Notes: generated by a model not told the origin, from the letters alone. Shown: positions 1 through 8,861, numbered from the stretch's first letter. The stretch: 52,930 nt of DNA from an uncultured Clostridium sp. (GCA_945871955.1 CAMBXR010000012.1:1-52930), one strand, 5' to 3'. A program made the numbers and translations.

Positions 1-265
1 ACTCTTGCATAGAATATTGCATCATCAAAGTTAGCATTAGTTATAGTAGTAAATAGGTTTATAGTTATTAAGTGATTAACTGCTCCACTTACTTCTTTAC
101 CTTCTGCTCTAAGTCTAGTTGTTACTTCTGATAATCCTTTAGTAGTATATATTAATAAGTCTTGCATTCTTGCTAAATCTGGTGATTTTCCACATACTCC
201 AAATTTAGTACATCCGCTGCATCCTGCTGTTTCTTGACATTGATAACAAAACATTTTATTTTCCA
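1..265 (-). CDS. hcp: Hybrid cluster protein (hydroxylamine reductase), N-terminal part
   Basis: Only the first 88 or so residues are in the window; the gene runs off the left edge. The start is the ATG at 265, preceded by GGAGG at a normal distance. The N-terminus reads MENKMFCYQCQETAGCSGC and then FGVCGK, the four-cysteine motif that holds the proximal iron-sulfur cluster of class I Hcp. Proteins of this family reduce nitric oxide or hydroxylamine in the cytoplasm and protect anaerobes from nitrosative stress. A CRP/FNR-type palindrome and a -10 box lie just upstream, which fits control by an HcpR-like activator. The family call is strong from the cysteine pattern; the rest of the protein cannot be judged here. 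Confidence 0.93.
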
Positions 266-300
266 TTTTAATTCCTCCAACATTTTTAATGTTTATCTTA

Positions 301-354
301 TATACACATTATATCTGTATAAATAAAAACAATCCGTAACAAATGTTACGGATT
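301..354 (-). promoter_or_regulatory. hcp promoter with HcpR-like palindrome
   Basis: On the minus strand a -10 hexamer TATAAT sits at 313..308, predicting a start near 301. A palindrome with half-sites CCGTAAC and GTTACGG separated by 4 bases (331..354 with flanks) is centred at 342.5, that is at -41.5. This is the class II activator position used by CRP/FNR proteins. As I recall, HcpR sites in Clostridia are described as GTAAC-N4-GTTAC. No convincing -35 box is seen, as expected of an activator-dependent promoter. The regulator itself is not in the window. Confidence 0.6.
331..354 (-). terminator. Terminator of the hsm operon
   Basis: A 10-bp stem with a 4-base loop begins 6 bases after the hsmA stop codon and is followed on the minus strand by GTTTTTATTT. 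It ends the heme-stress operon. The same DNA is the candidate operator of hcp. Confidence 0.65.
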
Positions 355-360
355 GTCATT

Positions 361-756
361 TTATCTTCCCATTCCAAGCATCATTCCTATAAAATAAGGA
401 ATTAACCATATAGTCCAGACAACTATACTAAATTTATGAAATGCAGCTTTTTTATTTTCATCATTTTTATATAAAACCCATGTTGCCCAAAGAGCATGAA
501 ATAACATAAGCACAATTGCTAAAAATCCAGTAATTCCATGTAGCATTTGACCTGATGAACTCATTGTTCCCATACCAGCTTTAGCTATTTGCCCCATAGT
601 TAAGGTTCCTGTTGTATCACATAATAAACCTAGCCAAAATATTATCACATGATTTCTATTAAGGCTTTTAGCTTTTCTTTCTGAAAATACGCCTATTGTA
701 TAAAATACTAGGGCTAAAGTTATAGTTACTATTGCAAATATTAACTTACTACTCAT
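361..756 (-). CDS. hsmA: HsmA-family heme-sensing membrane protein
   Basis: A 131-residue protein with four hydrophobic segments (about 4-24, 39-60, 71-96 and 107-128). It matches the TIGR03987/HsmA family, recognisable by FWLGLLCDTTGT near residue 40, HGITGF near 73 and the repeated histidines that could bind heme. In Clostridioides difficile HsmA is reported to capture heme in the membrane and protect against oxidative stress, under the MarR regulator HsmR. Here it directly follows an hsmR-like gene. Its ribosome binding site AAGGAG overlaps the stop of that gene, so the two are probably translationally coupled. Family assignment is good; heme binding in this species is inferred. Confidence 0.8.
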   Translation of the reverse strand: MSSKLIFAIVTITLALVFYTIGVFSERKAKSLNRNHVIIFWLGLLCDTTGTLTMGQIAKAGMGTMSSSGQMLHGITGFLAIVLMLFHALWATWVLYKNDENKKAAFHKFSIVVWTIWLIPYFIGMMLGMGR

Positions 757-761
757 GTATC

Positions 762-1190
762 TTATCTCCTTTTTAGTTTATTTCTTAGTTTAATTAAGTT
801 TTCTTTTGTTTCTTTTACTTCATTATCACTGAAGTTCTCAAAAATTTTATCAAAACTTCTATTTATTTCTTCTCTAAAATTTTTAGTATATTCAAATCCC
901 TTAGTTGAAAATTCAACATAAGTATTTCTTTTATCACTTTCCAATTTAGTTTTTTTCACATAATCAGCAGCCTCTAATCTGCTAACTATTCCTGATACAG
1001 TCCCCTTTGCTAGAGACATTTCCTTACACAATTCAGATATTGTTATTCTGCCTTTGTGAGCTATTAATTTAATTACCATGGTCTGCTGATGGGTAAGACC
1101 GCTCTCCTTTAAATTTTCATTTACTATCTCTATAGTACTTGCATATATTTCTTTTATTAGCATGGCTATCTCAAAAGAATCATATTTCAT
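762..1190 (-). CDS. hsmR: MarR-family regulator, HsmR-like
   Basis: A 142-residue winged-helix repressor of the MarR family. The recognition region is ISELCKEMSLAKGTVSGIVSRLEAADYV (about 53-80), followed by the wing SDKRNTYVEFSTKG. It overlaps the upstream membrane gene by one base (TAATG) and precedes hsmA by 5 bases. By analogy with C. difficile HsmR it probably represses its own operon and is released by heme. The operon promoter carries a matching inverted repeat over the -10 region. The MarR assignment is certain; the HsmR name rests on the hsmA neighbour. Confidence 0.8.
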   Translation of the reverse strand: MKYDSFEIAMLIKEIYASTIEIVNENLKESGLTHQQTMVIKLIAHKGRITISELCKEMSLAKGTVSGIVSRLEAADYVKKTKLESDKRNTYVEFSTKGFEYTKNFREEINRSFDKIFENFSDNEVKETKENLIKLRNKLKRR

Positions 1191-1675
1191 TAAAAACTCC
1201 CCTCACATCTCTTAATTGAACTGTATTTTAATTTAGTATTTTCAAAATCAAACCAACTTATTAAAAAAAGTACTCCTGCTGAAAATAACGCTCCTCCAAG
1301 TCCTATATAAAAACTTCCTAAGTAAACTGGATTAAATATATGAAGACTTCTAACTCCTATTCCAAAAAACATCATACAACCCATTATTATATAAGCTTTT
1401 TTATCAAAGAAGGCAAATATACTCTTTTTCTCTTGAGTATAATTTATAATTCTTTGTGCATGTTTCTTATGCATTTTACTAAATATAAATCTAAAAAATA
1501 AGAAAAATACTATTACTGCAATAGTTAGTACTATAGCAATATTTCCTTTGTTACTAATTACATCTCCACTCCCTAGTGTAAATACTCTAAAACCTGCAAA
1601 TAGCCAAACTAACCCTGCCACTAGAAGTAAAGTTTTTTTACTAACTTTAAATATATTTATACTTAAATTATTCAT
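1190..1675 (-). CDS. Four-helix membrane protein, first gene of the hsm operon
   Basis: A 161-residue protein with four predicted membrane segments: about 14-28, 45-66, 93-110 and 117-141. Between segments 2 and 3 is a basic, histidine-containing loop (SKMHKKHAQR). I do not recognise the family. It has its own ribosome binding site (AAAGGAG), is the promoter-proximal gene and is coupled to hsmR by a one-base overlap, so it is expected to be made under the same stress signal. A role in heme handling or membrane protection beside HsmA is a guess from position only. Confidence 0.7.
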   Translation of the reverse strand: MNNLSINIFKVSKKTLLLVAGLVWLFAGFRVFTLGSGDVISNKGNIAIVLTIAVIVFFLFFRFIFSKMHKKHAQRIINYTQEKKSIFAFFDKKAYIIMGCMMFFGIGVRSLHIFNPVYLGSFYIGLGGALFSAGVLFLISWFDFENTKLKYSSIKRCEGSF

Positions 1676-1710
1676 TTTTATCTCCTTTCACACTTTAAAT
1701 TATTCACATG

Positions 1711-1765
1711 AGAACTACTTAGTTTCTATGCGAACTATTTTATTCCTATAAGACATTTTTGTCAA
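1711..1765 (-). promoter_or_regulatory. hsm operon promoter and MarR operator
   Basis: On the minus strand TTGACA (1765..1760) and TAAAAT (1742..1737) are separated by exactly 17 bases, a near-consensus sigma-A promoter. Directly on the -10/+1 region is the inverted repeat TAGTT-N8-AACTA (1720..1737), followed by a second AGTTCTCATG half-site. An operator here would block transcription, as expected for autorepression by the encoded MarR protein. Confidence 0.65.
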
Positions 1766-1797
1766 CTAATTATGCATGTAATTTTATTCCATAATTT

Positions 1798-1826
1798 AAA
1801 AAGCACCCACTAAATGAGTGCTTTTT
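1798..1826 (-). terminator. Terminator of the hydroxyacid dehydrogenase gene
   Basis: Stem AAAGCAC/GTGCTTT directly after the stop codon, followed by a T run on the minus strand. Confidence 0.7.
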
Positions 1827-1827
1827 A

Positions 1828-2784
1828 TTAATATCCCTTTTCGATTTGTATTAAATTATCAACGGGTTTATTCTGTATATATTTTTTTAAATTATTATAG
1901 AATAAATTAAAATGTCTAATATCACTTTGTTGTGATACCCATGAATTATGTGGAGTTATTATAACGTTATCCAAATCCCATAATTTATTATCAATCGATA
2001 ATGGTTCATTTTCAAATACATCTAAAGCTATACCTCTAAATTTAGATGAATATTCATATAAATCTTCCTCATTTACTACTTTTCCTCTACCTACATTGAT
2101 AAAGACTGATCCATTTTTCATAATCTCAAACTTATCTTTATTTATCATTTTTTCTGATTCTTTGGTAGCTGGTATAGTACTAATTACAACATCACTATTT
2201 CTAAATAATTCATCCATATGTTCTTTAGATAAACATTTATCAAAATATTTTATATCTCTGCCATCAGTATTACATCCCCATATTTCCACACCAAAAGCTT
2301 TTAATCTTTTAGCACTTTCACAAGCTATTGTTCCTGTACCTAAAAATCCTATTGTTTTTCCATATATCTCTTCTATAGAAAAATCTTGTTGCCATACTTT
2401 ATTTTCTTGCTTTTTATAAAAGCTTTTACTATTTTTATATATCTGTAAAATATTAAATACTATCCATTCAGATATAGGAATACTATATCCTCCTTTGTTG
2501 TTACTAATAATTATATCTCTATTTAAAACTTTATCTTTTGGAACTTGGTCAAACCCTGTACTTCCCAATTGTATAAACTTTAAGTTTTTCATTTTTGATA
2601 TATCTAATTTTGTAAAAGAATTATATGTAACAAGAACATCAATAGATTTCAATTCTTCATCTGTCATCTTATCTAAAGTTGATTTATTTCCCTCACTATT
2701 AAAAACAACCTCATATCCTAAATCTCTAATTCTATTGAATTCTTCCTCGCTGAATTTAAGCGTAAATAATACTTTAATCTTAAT
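1828..2784 (-). CDS. D-2-hydroxyacid dehydrogenase, NAD-dependent
   Basis: A member of the phosphoglycerate/lactate dehydrogenase family. It shows the nucleotide-binding motif GFLGTGTIA, the catalytic Arg in NVGRGKVV, the Glu in DVFENEP and the His in TPHNSW. Such enzymes reduce 2-keto acids to D-2-hydroxy acids. The first in-frame ATG is at 2667, but the frame is open upstream and translates to a typical family N-terminus (IKIKVLFTLKFSEEEF...). No ATG, GTG or TTG exists in that extension. The ribosome-binding sequence GGGAG lies a few bases before an ATT at 2784, which I use as the probable start (318 residues). Alternatives are a one-base insertion after an ATG at 2789, or a shortened protein from 2667. 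Function is firm; the start is uncertain and substrate specificity is unknown. Confidence 0.8.
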   Translation of the reverse strand: MKIKVLFTLKFSEEEFNRIRDLGYEVVFNSEGNKSTLDKMTDEELKSIDVLVTYNSFTKLDISKMKNLKFIQLGSTGFDQVPKDKVLNRDIIISNNKGGYSIPISEWIVFNILQIYKNSKSFYKKQENKVWQQDFSIEEIYGKTIGFLGTGTIACESAKRLKAFGVEIWGCNTDGRDIKYFDKCLSKEHMDELFRNSDVVISTIPATKESEKMINKDKFEIMKNGSVFINVGRGKVVNEEDLYEYSSKFRGIALDVFENEPLSIDNKLWDLDNVIITPHNSWVSQQSDIRHFNLFYNNLKKYIQNKPVDNLIQIEKGY

Positions 2785-2872
2785 CCATCTCCCTTCTATA
2801 AAATTATAATCTTTCTATTTATTTGCCATATATTCTTCATATTTTATTAAAATACCTTTTTAATAAAGAAAA

Positions 2873-2900
2873 AATCCTTCAAAAATAATTTTGAAGGATT
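2873..2900 (-). terminator. Terminator of the DUF3783/flippase pair
   Basis: A long stem AATCCTTCAAAA/TTTTGAAGGATT followed on the minus strand by TTTTTTC, about 100 bases after the DUF3783 gene. Confidence 0.75.
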
Positions 2901-2997
2901 AATCTATATGAACAAATAAATACAAATTAAAATTAATTTATATTTATTCGTTATGATTATTTTGTCCATTTTAATAATGATTATGTTACTTGTATTT

Positions 2998-3417
2998 TTA
3001 ATGATTTAAAGTTTTTCCTGACTGTATAGCTTGTCTTTCTTGGATTAAATTGTAAACTAATTTATTTAAAGTCCAGTCTATAGTTGTTTCTGTTACAACA
3101 GCACTTAATGGTCTAGCTATTTTCATTTTCTTTAAACTGTCTAAAAATCCATTAATTTTTAGCTGAGTAATATTATTAAATATCATAGCTTTATTTGTCC
3201 AAATTTCTTCATTATCATTAGAAATTTCATTATCTAATATATCCTTTATAGTAGTTTTACCATTTTTACTATCTACAAAGATACAATCTCTTATTCCTAC
3301 TAATCTTCCTATATTTTTAATCATATTAGATTCTTTTTTATTTGCATTAACTATTATTACACAACTTCTATCATGTATATTACTGATTGAAGTTTCATTT
3401 AATTTTTCAAATGACAT
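2998..3417 (-). CDS. DUF3783 domain protein
   Basis: A 139-residue soluble protein. The C-terminal half contains the DUF3783 signature RPLSAVVTETTIDWTLNKLV followed by LIQERQA. Function is unknown. It overlaps the end of the upstream flippase-like gene by 19 bases and has its own strong site AGGAGG before the ATG, so the two are cotranscribed and perhaps coupled. Confidence 0.75.
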   Translation of the reverse strand: MSFEKLNETSISNIHDRSCVIIVNANKKESNMIKNIGRLVGIRDCIFVDSKNGKTTIKDILDNEISNDNEEIWTNKAMIFNNITQLKINGFLDSLKKMKIARPLSAVVTETTIDWTLNKLVYNLIQERQAIQSGKTLNH

Positions 3418-4457
3418 GTTGCCTCCTGATTCATATATTTTTTATCGATTTTATAATGATAATATATGGTGAAAACTCCACTTAGTATTAATATTAAATA
3501 ATACATAAATCCACCATATAAAAATACTGCATATCCAAGTAAGGTCTGTGGAAATACACGTCTAAAAATAGTAAAGAAAGCTAATTCATTAGCTCCTATA
3601 TTTCCTGGTGTTGGTATTGGTGATATTGCCATATATAGATACACCTGAAGAGTCATTAAGTAAATAAAACTATATCCAGTTAAATTAAATGCTCTGTATA
3701 TCCAATAAGCAACACTAAAATAACAAGTCACCTGTATTATAGTTAAAATAACAGTAATAATAAGTAATTTTATATTTTTCATAAAAAACTTTATTGATTC
3801 TGTATATTCATCTATAAATTTATCTATACCCTCTTGTTTAGATTTTAAAAATTTAAATATTTTAAATCTTAATAAGTATGATACAACTTTATGACATATT
3901 TCTTTTATTTTGTATGTATTTATTATTGCTAAAAAAGCTATTATAAATGTAAATAAATTTGCTGCTAATCCTAATATTACTAAAGGCATAACTACTCTTA
4001 AATCATACTTTAATTTACTAGTGCTAGTAAAAATAAATGCTGTACAATAAACAGTCGTCACTACTTGATAAAGTATAGTTTTATTAGTTATTATTCCCGT
4101 TGCCTTGCTCAGTGGCACCTTATATCTACTAAGGACATATATTTGAACAGGTTGACTGCCAGAAGCAAATGGTGTTACTAAGTTATAGTAAAATCCCATT
4201 ATTGCTAACTTAAAACCAACAAAAGAACTTTTCAATTTATTTTGTTCATTAATTATTATTTGTAATATTATACCCTCAAGAGCAATATAAAATAAAATTG
4301 CTCCTACTCCTATTAATAAATATTCCTTTTTTACCATTGTAATAACACTAGACAACTTGCTTATATCTAAACTTTTTAGAACTAGATAAACAGTTATTAC
4401 CATTAATCCAAGTAAAAACGCATATCTTAGGAAAGTTTTATTTCTTTTATTATCCAT
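3399..4457 (-). CDS. Flippase-like / lysylphosphatidylglycerol synthase TM-domain protein
   Basis: A 352-residue integral membrane protein with about eight helices, of the UPF0104/YbhN family related to the flippase half of MprF. Family marks are NLVTPFASGSQPVQIYVLS (about 92-110) and PIPTPGNIGANELAFF (about 283-298). It lacks the soluble aminoacyl-transferase domain of full MprF. Proteins of this type are thought to move lipids or isoprenoid-linked intermediates, but the substrate here cannot be inferred. It is followed by the overlapping DUF3783 gene. Confidence 0.8.
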   Translation of the reverse strand: MDNKRNKTFLRYAFLLGLMVITVYLVLKSLDISKLSSVITMVKKEYLLIGVGAILFYIALEGIILQIIINEQNKLKSSFVGFKLAIMGFYYNLVTPFASGSQPVQIYVLSRYKVPLSKATGIITNKTILYQVVTTVYCTAFIFTSTSKLKYDLRVVMPLVILGLAANLFTFIIAFLAIINTYKIKEICHKVVSYLLRFKIFKFLKSKQEGIDKFIDEYTESIKFFMKNIKLLIITVILTIIQVTCYFSVAYWIYRAFNLTGYSFIYLMTLQVYLYMAISPIPTPGNIGANELAFFTIFRRVFPQTLLGYAVFLYGGFMYYLILILSGVFTIYYHYKIDKKYMNQEATCHLKN

Positions 4458-4695
4458 AGTTATCTCCTAGTTTCCATTTTTATATATTATAAGTATACAA
4501 CATTATTATAACTTTTTATTATTAAGATTTTATTACATTATTGTCATGACTATTATTTATATACAAAAACTCATATTATTTTTATGTTTTATAAAAAATG
4601 AATATAACAATTTTTTCTTGCATTAGATTATATAACATGCTATTTTCTAATTATAAGAATTATTACAATATTTTTATAAAAAAGGGGGGCTTTAA

Positions 4696-5475
4696 GTGTT
4701 AGATTGGAATCCTGATCTTTATTTAAAGTTTGAAAAAGAAAGAACTCTACCTGCAAAAGACTTAATATCTAGAATAGAAGTAGTTAATCCTAAAAGAATT
4801 TTAGATGTTGGTTGCGGTTCAGGTAATAGCACTCATGAACTAAAAAAAAGATGGCCCAATGCGGAGATAGTAGGTATAGATAATTCTAAAGCTATGATAG
4901 AAAAAGCCAAAAGTTTATATGATGATACTAAATTTATTTTACAAGATGCAACTGAAGATCTATCTTCTTTAGGTAAGTTTGATATAGTTTTTTCAAATGC
5001 TGCTATTCAACGTATTCCTGACCACGAAAGCTTAATAAAATCTTTATATGATCTATTAGAAGATAAAGGTGTTCTTGCTATTCAACTTCCACTAGTTGAT
5101 GAAGTTAAGGCGCAAAAAGCACTGTATGAGTTAGAACATGTAAAAAAATATAAACAATATCTAGATGATAAAAATTTAAGATTTAATACTAAATCTACAG
5201 AATATTACTATGATATTTTATCTTCTTTATTTAATCCCGATAGCATTTATATTTGGTCCACTACATATACTCACGCCATGAAGAGCTTAGATGATATCCT
5301 AAAATGGTATGAAAGTACAACTTTAGTACCTTACTTTAATGCTTTTCCAAATGATGAGATAATTTCAAACTTTAAAAATAATTTCTATATTAAATTAAAG
5401 AATGTATACTTCCCAAGACCTAATGGAGAAGTTTTATTTAATTATCATAGATTATTTTTAGTTGCCTCTAAATAA
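4696..5475 (+). CDS. SAM-dependent methyltransferase, trans-aconitate methyltransferase-like
   Basis: A 259-residue class I methyltransferase starting at GTG behind an AAAGGGGGG site. Motif I is ILDVGCGSGNST (about 36-47), the acidic residue is in IVGIDNS, and the late motif is FDIVFSNAAIQRIPDH. The opening WNPDLYLKFEKERTLPAKDL and the whole length match trans-aconitate 2-methyltransferase (Tam). Tam methylates the spontaneous citric-acid-cycle side product trans-aconitate. It stands alone on the plus strand, with a possible TTGCAT/TATTTT promoter upstream. The methyltransferase fold is certain; the substrate is likely but not proven. Confidence 0.82.
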   Translation: MLDWNPDLYLKFEKERTLPAKDLISRIEVVNPKRILDVGCGSGNSTHELKKRWPNAEIVGIDNSKAMIEKAKSLYDDTKFILQDATEDLSSLGKFDIVFSNAAIQRIPDHESLIKSLYDLLEDKGVLAIQLPLVDEVKAQKALYELEHVKKYKQYLDDKNLRFNTKSTEYYYDILSSLFNPDSIYIWSTTYTHAMKSLDDILKWYESTTLVPYFNAFPNDEIISNFKNNFYIKLKNVYFPRPNGEVLFNYHRLFLVASK

Positions 5476-5480
5476 ATAAA

Positions 5481-5512
5481 AAATAAGGTGTATGTTATCA
5501 TATACCTTATTT
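5481..5512. terminator. Bidirectional terminator
   Basis: Stem AAATAAGGT/ACCTTATTT between the converging methyltransferase and HAD genes, with T runs on both strands. Confidence 0.75.
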
Positions 5513-5516
5513 TTTA

Positions 5517-6158
5517 TTATAATAATTCTTTATAATCATATATAAACTTGTCACAACTAGCTTTTATTTCTTTTATATCTTTAATTGAATATTTATCATA
5601 AACTCCTATAACTTTAAAATTAGCTTTTTTCAAAGTATTTATTGCTACTAATATGTCCTCAAATACTACACAATCATATATATTAATCTCTAATTTTTTT
5701 GCTGTTAATAAGTATATGTCTGGATAATTTTTATCTCTTTTTACATCTTGCAAAGATATAATTGTATCAAAATAATCATATATTTTATTATTTTTTAATA
5801 CAACTTCATAAAGCTCCCTTGGTGATGATGTGGCTAATCCTATTTTTATATTGTTAGTTTTTAGTTTTTGTAGATATTCTTTTACATTTGGTTTTAATTT
5901 AATATTATTGGAATACTCAAATACAGCCATTTCATTCCATTCTTTTATTAAATCATCTTCACTCTCTTTTAACCCAAATCTTTCTATGGTATATTTAGCC
6001 ACCTCTTTAAAGCTCATATCATTTACTTTTTCTATATAATCCTTTGGTATTGATATATTTCTTTTTTCTAAAAACTCTATATCTATTTTCTCCCATACAT
6101 CCATGGAGTCAATTAAAGTACCATCTAAATCAAATATTACACCTTTAAAATCAAACAT
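5517..6158 (-). CDS. HAD-superfamily phosphatase, beta-phosphoglucomutase-like
   Basis: A 213-residue HAD subfamily IA hydrolase. Motif I is FDLDGTLIDS (9-18), motif II is LATSSP near 104, the lysine lies in the KRDKNYPD stretch, and the acidic motif IV is VFEDI. A four-helix cap sits between motifs I and II. Relatives are phosphosugar phosphatases and mutases (YqaB/PGMB type). It is monocistronic with a GAGG site upstream; the substrate cannot be told from sequence. Confidence 0.8.
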   Translation of the reverse strand: MFDFKGVIFDLDGTLIDSMDVWEKIDIEFLEKRNISIPKDYIEKVNDMSFKEVAKYTIERFGLKESEDDLIKEWNEMAVFEYSNNIKLKPNVKEYLQKLKTNNIKIGLATSSPRELYEVVLKNNKIYDYFDTIISLQDVKRDKNYPDIYLLTAKKLEINIYDCVVFEDILVAINTLKKANFKVIGVYDKYSIKDIKEIKASCDKFIYDYKELL

Positions 6159-6285
6159 TTTAAACCTCTTATCAAAATTATTTTTTCTCTAAGTTTTCAA
6201 ATAAAATAGAACATATTTTTATTATATACATATTATAATTAATACCTAACCTTCTTTTACATCTTATTTAAATTTTCATTATAAA

Positions 6286-6314
6286 AACCTCTAAGATTTC
6301 ACTCTTAGAGGCTT
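6286..6314 (-). terminator. Terminator of the flavodiiron gene
   Basis: Stem CCTCTAAG/CTTAGAGG with a minus-strand TTTTTA tail, just after the stop of the flavodiiron fusion gene. Confidence 0.8.
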
Positions 6315-6332
6315 TTCCTTTTAATTTATTTT

Positions 6333-8861
6333 TTACTTAAATACTTTATTAAATAATCTATTTTCTTCTACAGCTGTTGTCATTTCTGCTAACTTACTCG
6401 TATCACCGATTAAAATAACACCTGATAAACGATTATTTACAAAATAGTATTTTTCATAAGTTTGTTTTTGGTCATCTACAAATTCAACTGTTTTATATTT
6501 TTTATTTGGATTTTTTCCATTGTCTCCTATGGCAAATAATGAAGTATTCATACCATTGAAACTTAACCCTGCACTTACAGTTTCATATGTTAATGAATCA
6601 CCTGCAGCATTTGCTCCTGCAACTTTACCCATTTCAACTGCTTGTGGCCAAATAGCATAGTTTATATTTTTAAATTCTGCACAATCTCCACATGCATATA
6701 TATCCTCTTTATTTGTCTCCATTTTTTCATTAACAACTACTGCTTTATTTACTTCTATTCCACATGATGATGCCACAGACGTATTAGCTCTTACACCACA
6801 AGACATAACTACTAAATCTGCTGGGATTACTTCTCCATCACCAAGTTTTACCCCAGTAACTGAAGCATCTCCTTCTATGCTATCAATTTTAACATTTAAT
6901 TTTAACTTGATTCCTGCTTGTTTAATTATATTACCTAAAAATTCTCCTGATTTTTCATCTAATTGACGAGACATTAAACTAGGTGCAAGTTCTAATACAG
7001 TTACATTACATTTAGCTTTACAAAGTTCCCAAGCCGCTTCTAATCCTAGTACACCTCCGCCTATTACTACTGCATTTTTCACTTGTGGAAGTAGTTTATT
7101 TATTTTATCAGTATCAGAAATTCTTCTTATTGCTATTACTCCTTCTTTTTCATGTCCGTTTATTGGCGGTATAAATGATTCTGAACCTAAGGCATAAATA
7201 CATTTATCATATTTAAGTTTCATGTCTCCTTCTAAAGTCACTACTTTTTCTTCAGTATTTATATCTATCACATTTTTGTCTAATATATTTGTTATGTTGT
7301 TTTCTTTATACCAAGCTTCATCATGAATAGCTATTTGATTTGCATCAAATTTAGCAATCATACTCTTAGTTAACATTGGTCTATTATAACTTAGTACACT
7401 TTCATTTGATATCATAACTATATTACAAGTTTTATTTCTTTCTCTTATAGCTTTTGCTGCATTTATACCTGCTGCACCATTACCAAGAACTAAGAATATT
7501 TCATTAGTATCTTTTTGGAAAGTAGTTTCATCTTCATAAACAGGTACAAAGTTTTCTTTTCCAACACCGCATACAGGGCATACTTCTAAACTAGCATCAA
7601 ATATTTCTCCACATACTAGACATTTTACTAATCTAGTTTCTTTAGTTTTCGTTTTTGGATTTTCCTTATTTAATAATATACATCCAAAATTAAATCCATA
7701 TTCATAAGCATCTTTTAAATCTTTTTTTCCTGGTTTAAATTTAACTCTAAATCCATCTACAACTTTCATTTTAAGTTGTTTTAATCTTTCTATAATATGA
7801 GGTACTCCTTCACCACTCCATCCATAGCTACCAAAAGCACTGGCAAGTTTTCCTCCATGAGTTCCAGCAAATATGGAAGTTGTTAAATCCCAAATTGGTT
7901 TTAATGCCTCTCCTACAATAGTTGGTGTTCCAAATAATAAACCATCAGCAAATCCTATTTCTTCTAAAACTTTATTAGTATCACTTTCCACTAAATCATA
8001 AGTTCTAACATCTATATCCCCACTATCTTTGATACCTTTTTCTATTTCATGTGCCAATTCTTTTGTATATCCATAAGCACTAACATAAGGTATTATGACA
8101 GTTTTTCTTGGATTAGGATTTATAACTGTACACCATTTTCTATAAGTTTCTTTTATTTCATCTATTCTACAGTCTAATACAGGCCCATGTCCTGTACATA
8201 TCATATTAACTTCTAAATCTTTTATTTTATCTAATGCTTTTAGCATATGAGGTTTAAAAGGCCCAATAATATTATCAAAATAATATTTAGTAGCTCTCAT
8301 ATACCCTTCGTTGTCAGTTACTTTACTTAATACAATATCATCACAACAATAATGAGAACCAAATGAGTCACATGTAATTAATGTTTTGTCTTCTTCTATA
8401 TATGTATACATTGTGTCTGGCCAATGCAAGTGTGGTACTGAGATAAATCTTAAAGTTTTATCTCCAACTTTCAAAGTATCTTTATCTTTTACTGTTAAAC
8501 TATAAAAATCACGGTTAACTATATTCTTTAAAAAATTAATAGCTACTGTACTTCCTACTATTTTTATATTAGGATTTATATCTATTAGTTTTTCCACACT
8601 ACCTGCATGATCTGGCTCTGTATGATTTACAACAATATAATCAATCTTACTTATATCTACTATTTTCTTTAAACTTTCTAAATAAGAGTCGAAAAATTTA
8701 GCTTTCGCTGTTTCAAATAATACTATCTTATCATTTGTTTTAAGCACATAAGAATTATAAGTCGTACCGAATTCTGTCTCCATAATAATATCAAAAACTC
8801 TCAAATCTTTATCTAGGACACCTGCCCAATAAAAATCTTTTTTTAATTCTTTATAATCCAT
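6333..8861 (-). CDS. Class F flavodiiron protein (NADH:O2/NO reductase fusion)
   Basis: An 842-residue cytoplasmic fusion. Residues 1-250 form the metallo-beta-lactamase-like diiron domain, with ligands visible at H80-x-E82-x-D84-H85, H146, D165 and H225. About 252-400 is the flavodoxin (FMN) domain. About 410-440 is a rubredoxin-like knot, with CLVC and CPVC only 10 residues apart. About 455-842 is an FAD/NAD(P)H rubredoxin reductase domain (FLVLGNGAAGINAAK; GGGVLGLE; ACGDCAE). This order matches class F flavodiiron proteins of C. difficile type, which carry electrons from NADH all the way to O2 or NO in one chain. The shortened rubredoxin spacing is the known short-spaced variant. With Hcp and HsmA nearby it suggests a stress-defence neighbourhood. 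It is monocistronic, with a GGGGAGG site. Confidence 0.92.
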   Translation of the reverse strand: MDYKELKKDFYWAGVLDKDLRVFDIIMETEFGTTYNSYVLKTNDKIVLFETAKAKFFDSYLESLKKIVDISKIDYIVVNHTEPDHAGSVEKLIDINPNIKIVGSTVAINFLKNIVNRDFYSLTVKDKDTLKVGDKTLRFISVPHLHWPDTMYTYIEEDKTLITCDSFGSHYCCDDIVLSKVTDNEGYMRATKYYFDNIIGPFKPHMLKALDKIKDLEVNMICTGHGPVLDCRIDEIKETYRKWCTVINPNPRKTVIIPYVSAYGYTKELAHEIEKGIKDSGDIDVRTYDLVESDTNKVLEEIGFADGLLFGTPTIVGEALKPIWDLTTSIFAGTHGGKLASAFGSYGWSGEGVPHIIERLKQLKMKVVDGFRVKFKPGKKDLKDAYEYGFNFGCILLNKENPKTKTKETRLVKCLVCGEIFDASLEVCPVCGVGKENFVPVYEDETTFQKDTNEIFLVLGNGAAGINAAKAIRERNKTCNIVMISNESVLSYNRPMLTKSMIAKFDANQIAIHDEAWYKENNITNILDKNVIDINTEEKVVTLEGDMKLKYDKCIYALGSESFIPPINGHEKEGVIAIRRISDTDKINKLLPQVKNAVVIGGGVLGLEAAWELCKAKCNVTVLELAPSLMSRQLDEKSGEFLGNIIKQAGIKLKLNVKIDSIEGDASVTGVKLGDGEVIPADLVVMSCGVRANTSVASSCGIEVNKAVVVNEKMETNKEDIYACGDCAEFKNINYAIWPQAVEMGKVAGANAAGDSLTYETVSAGLSFNGMNTSLFAIGDNGKNPNKKYKTVEFVDDQKQTYEKYYFVNNRLSGVILIGDTSKLAEMTTAVEENRLFNKVFK

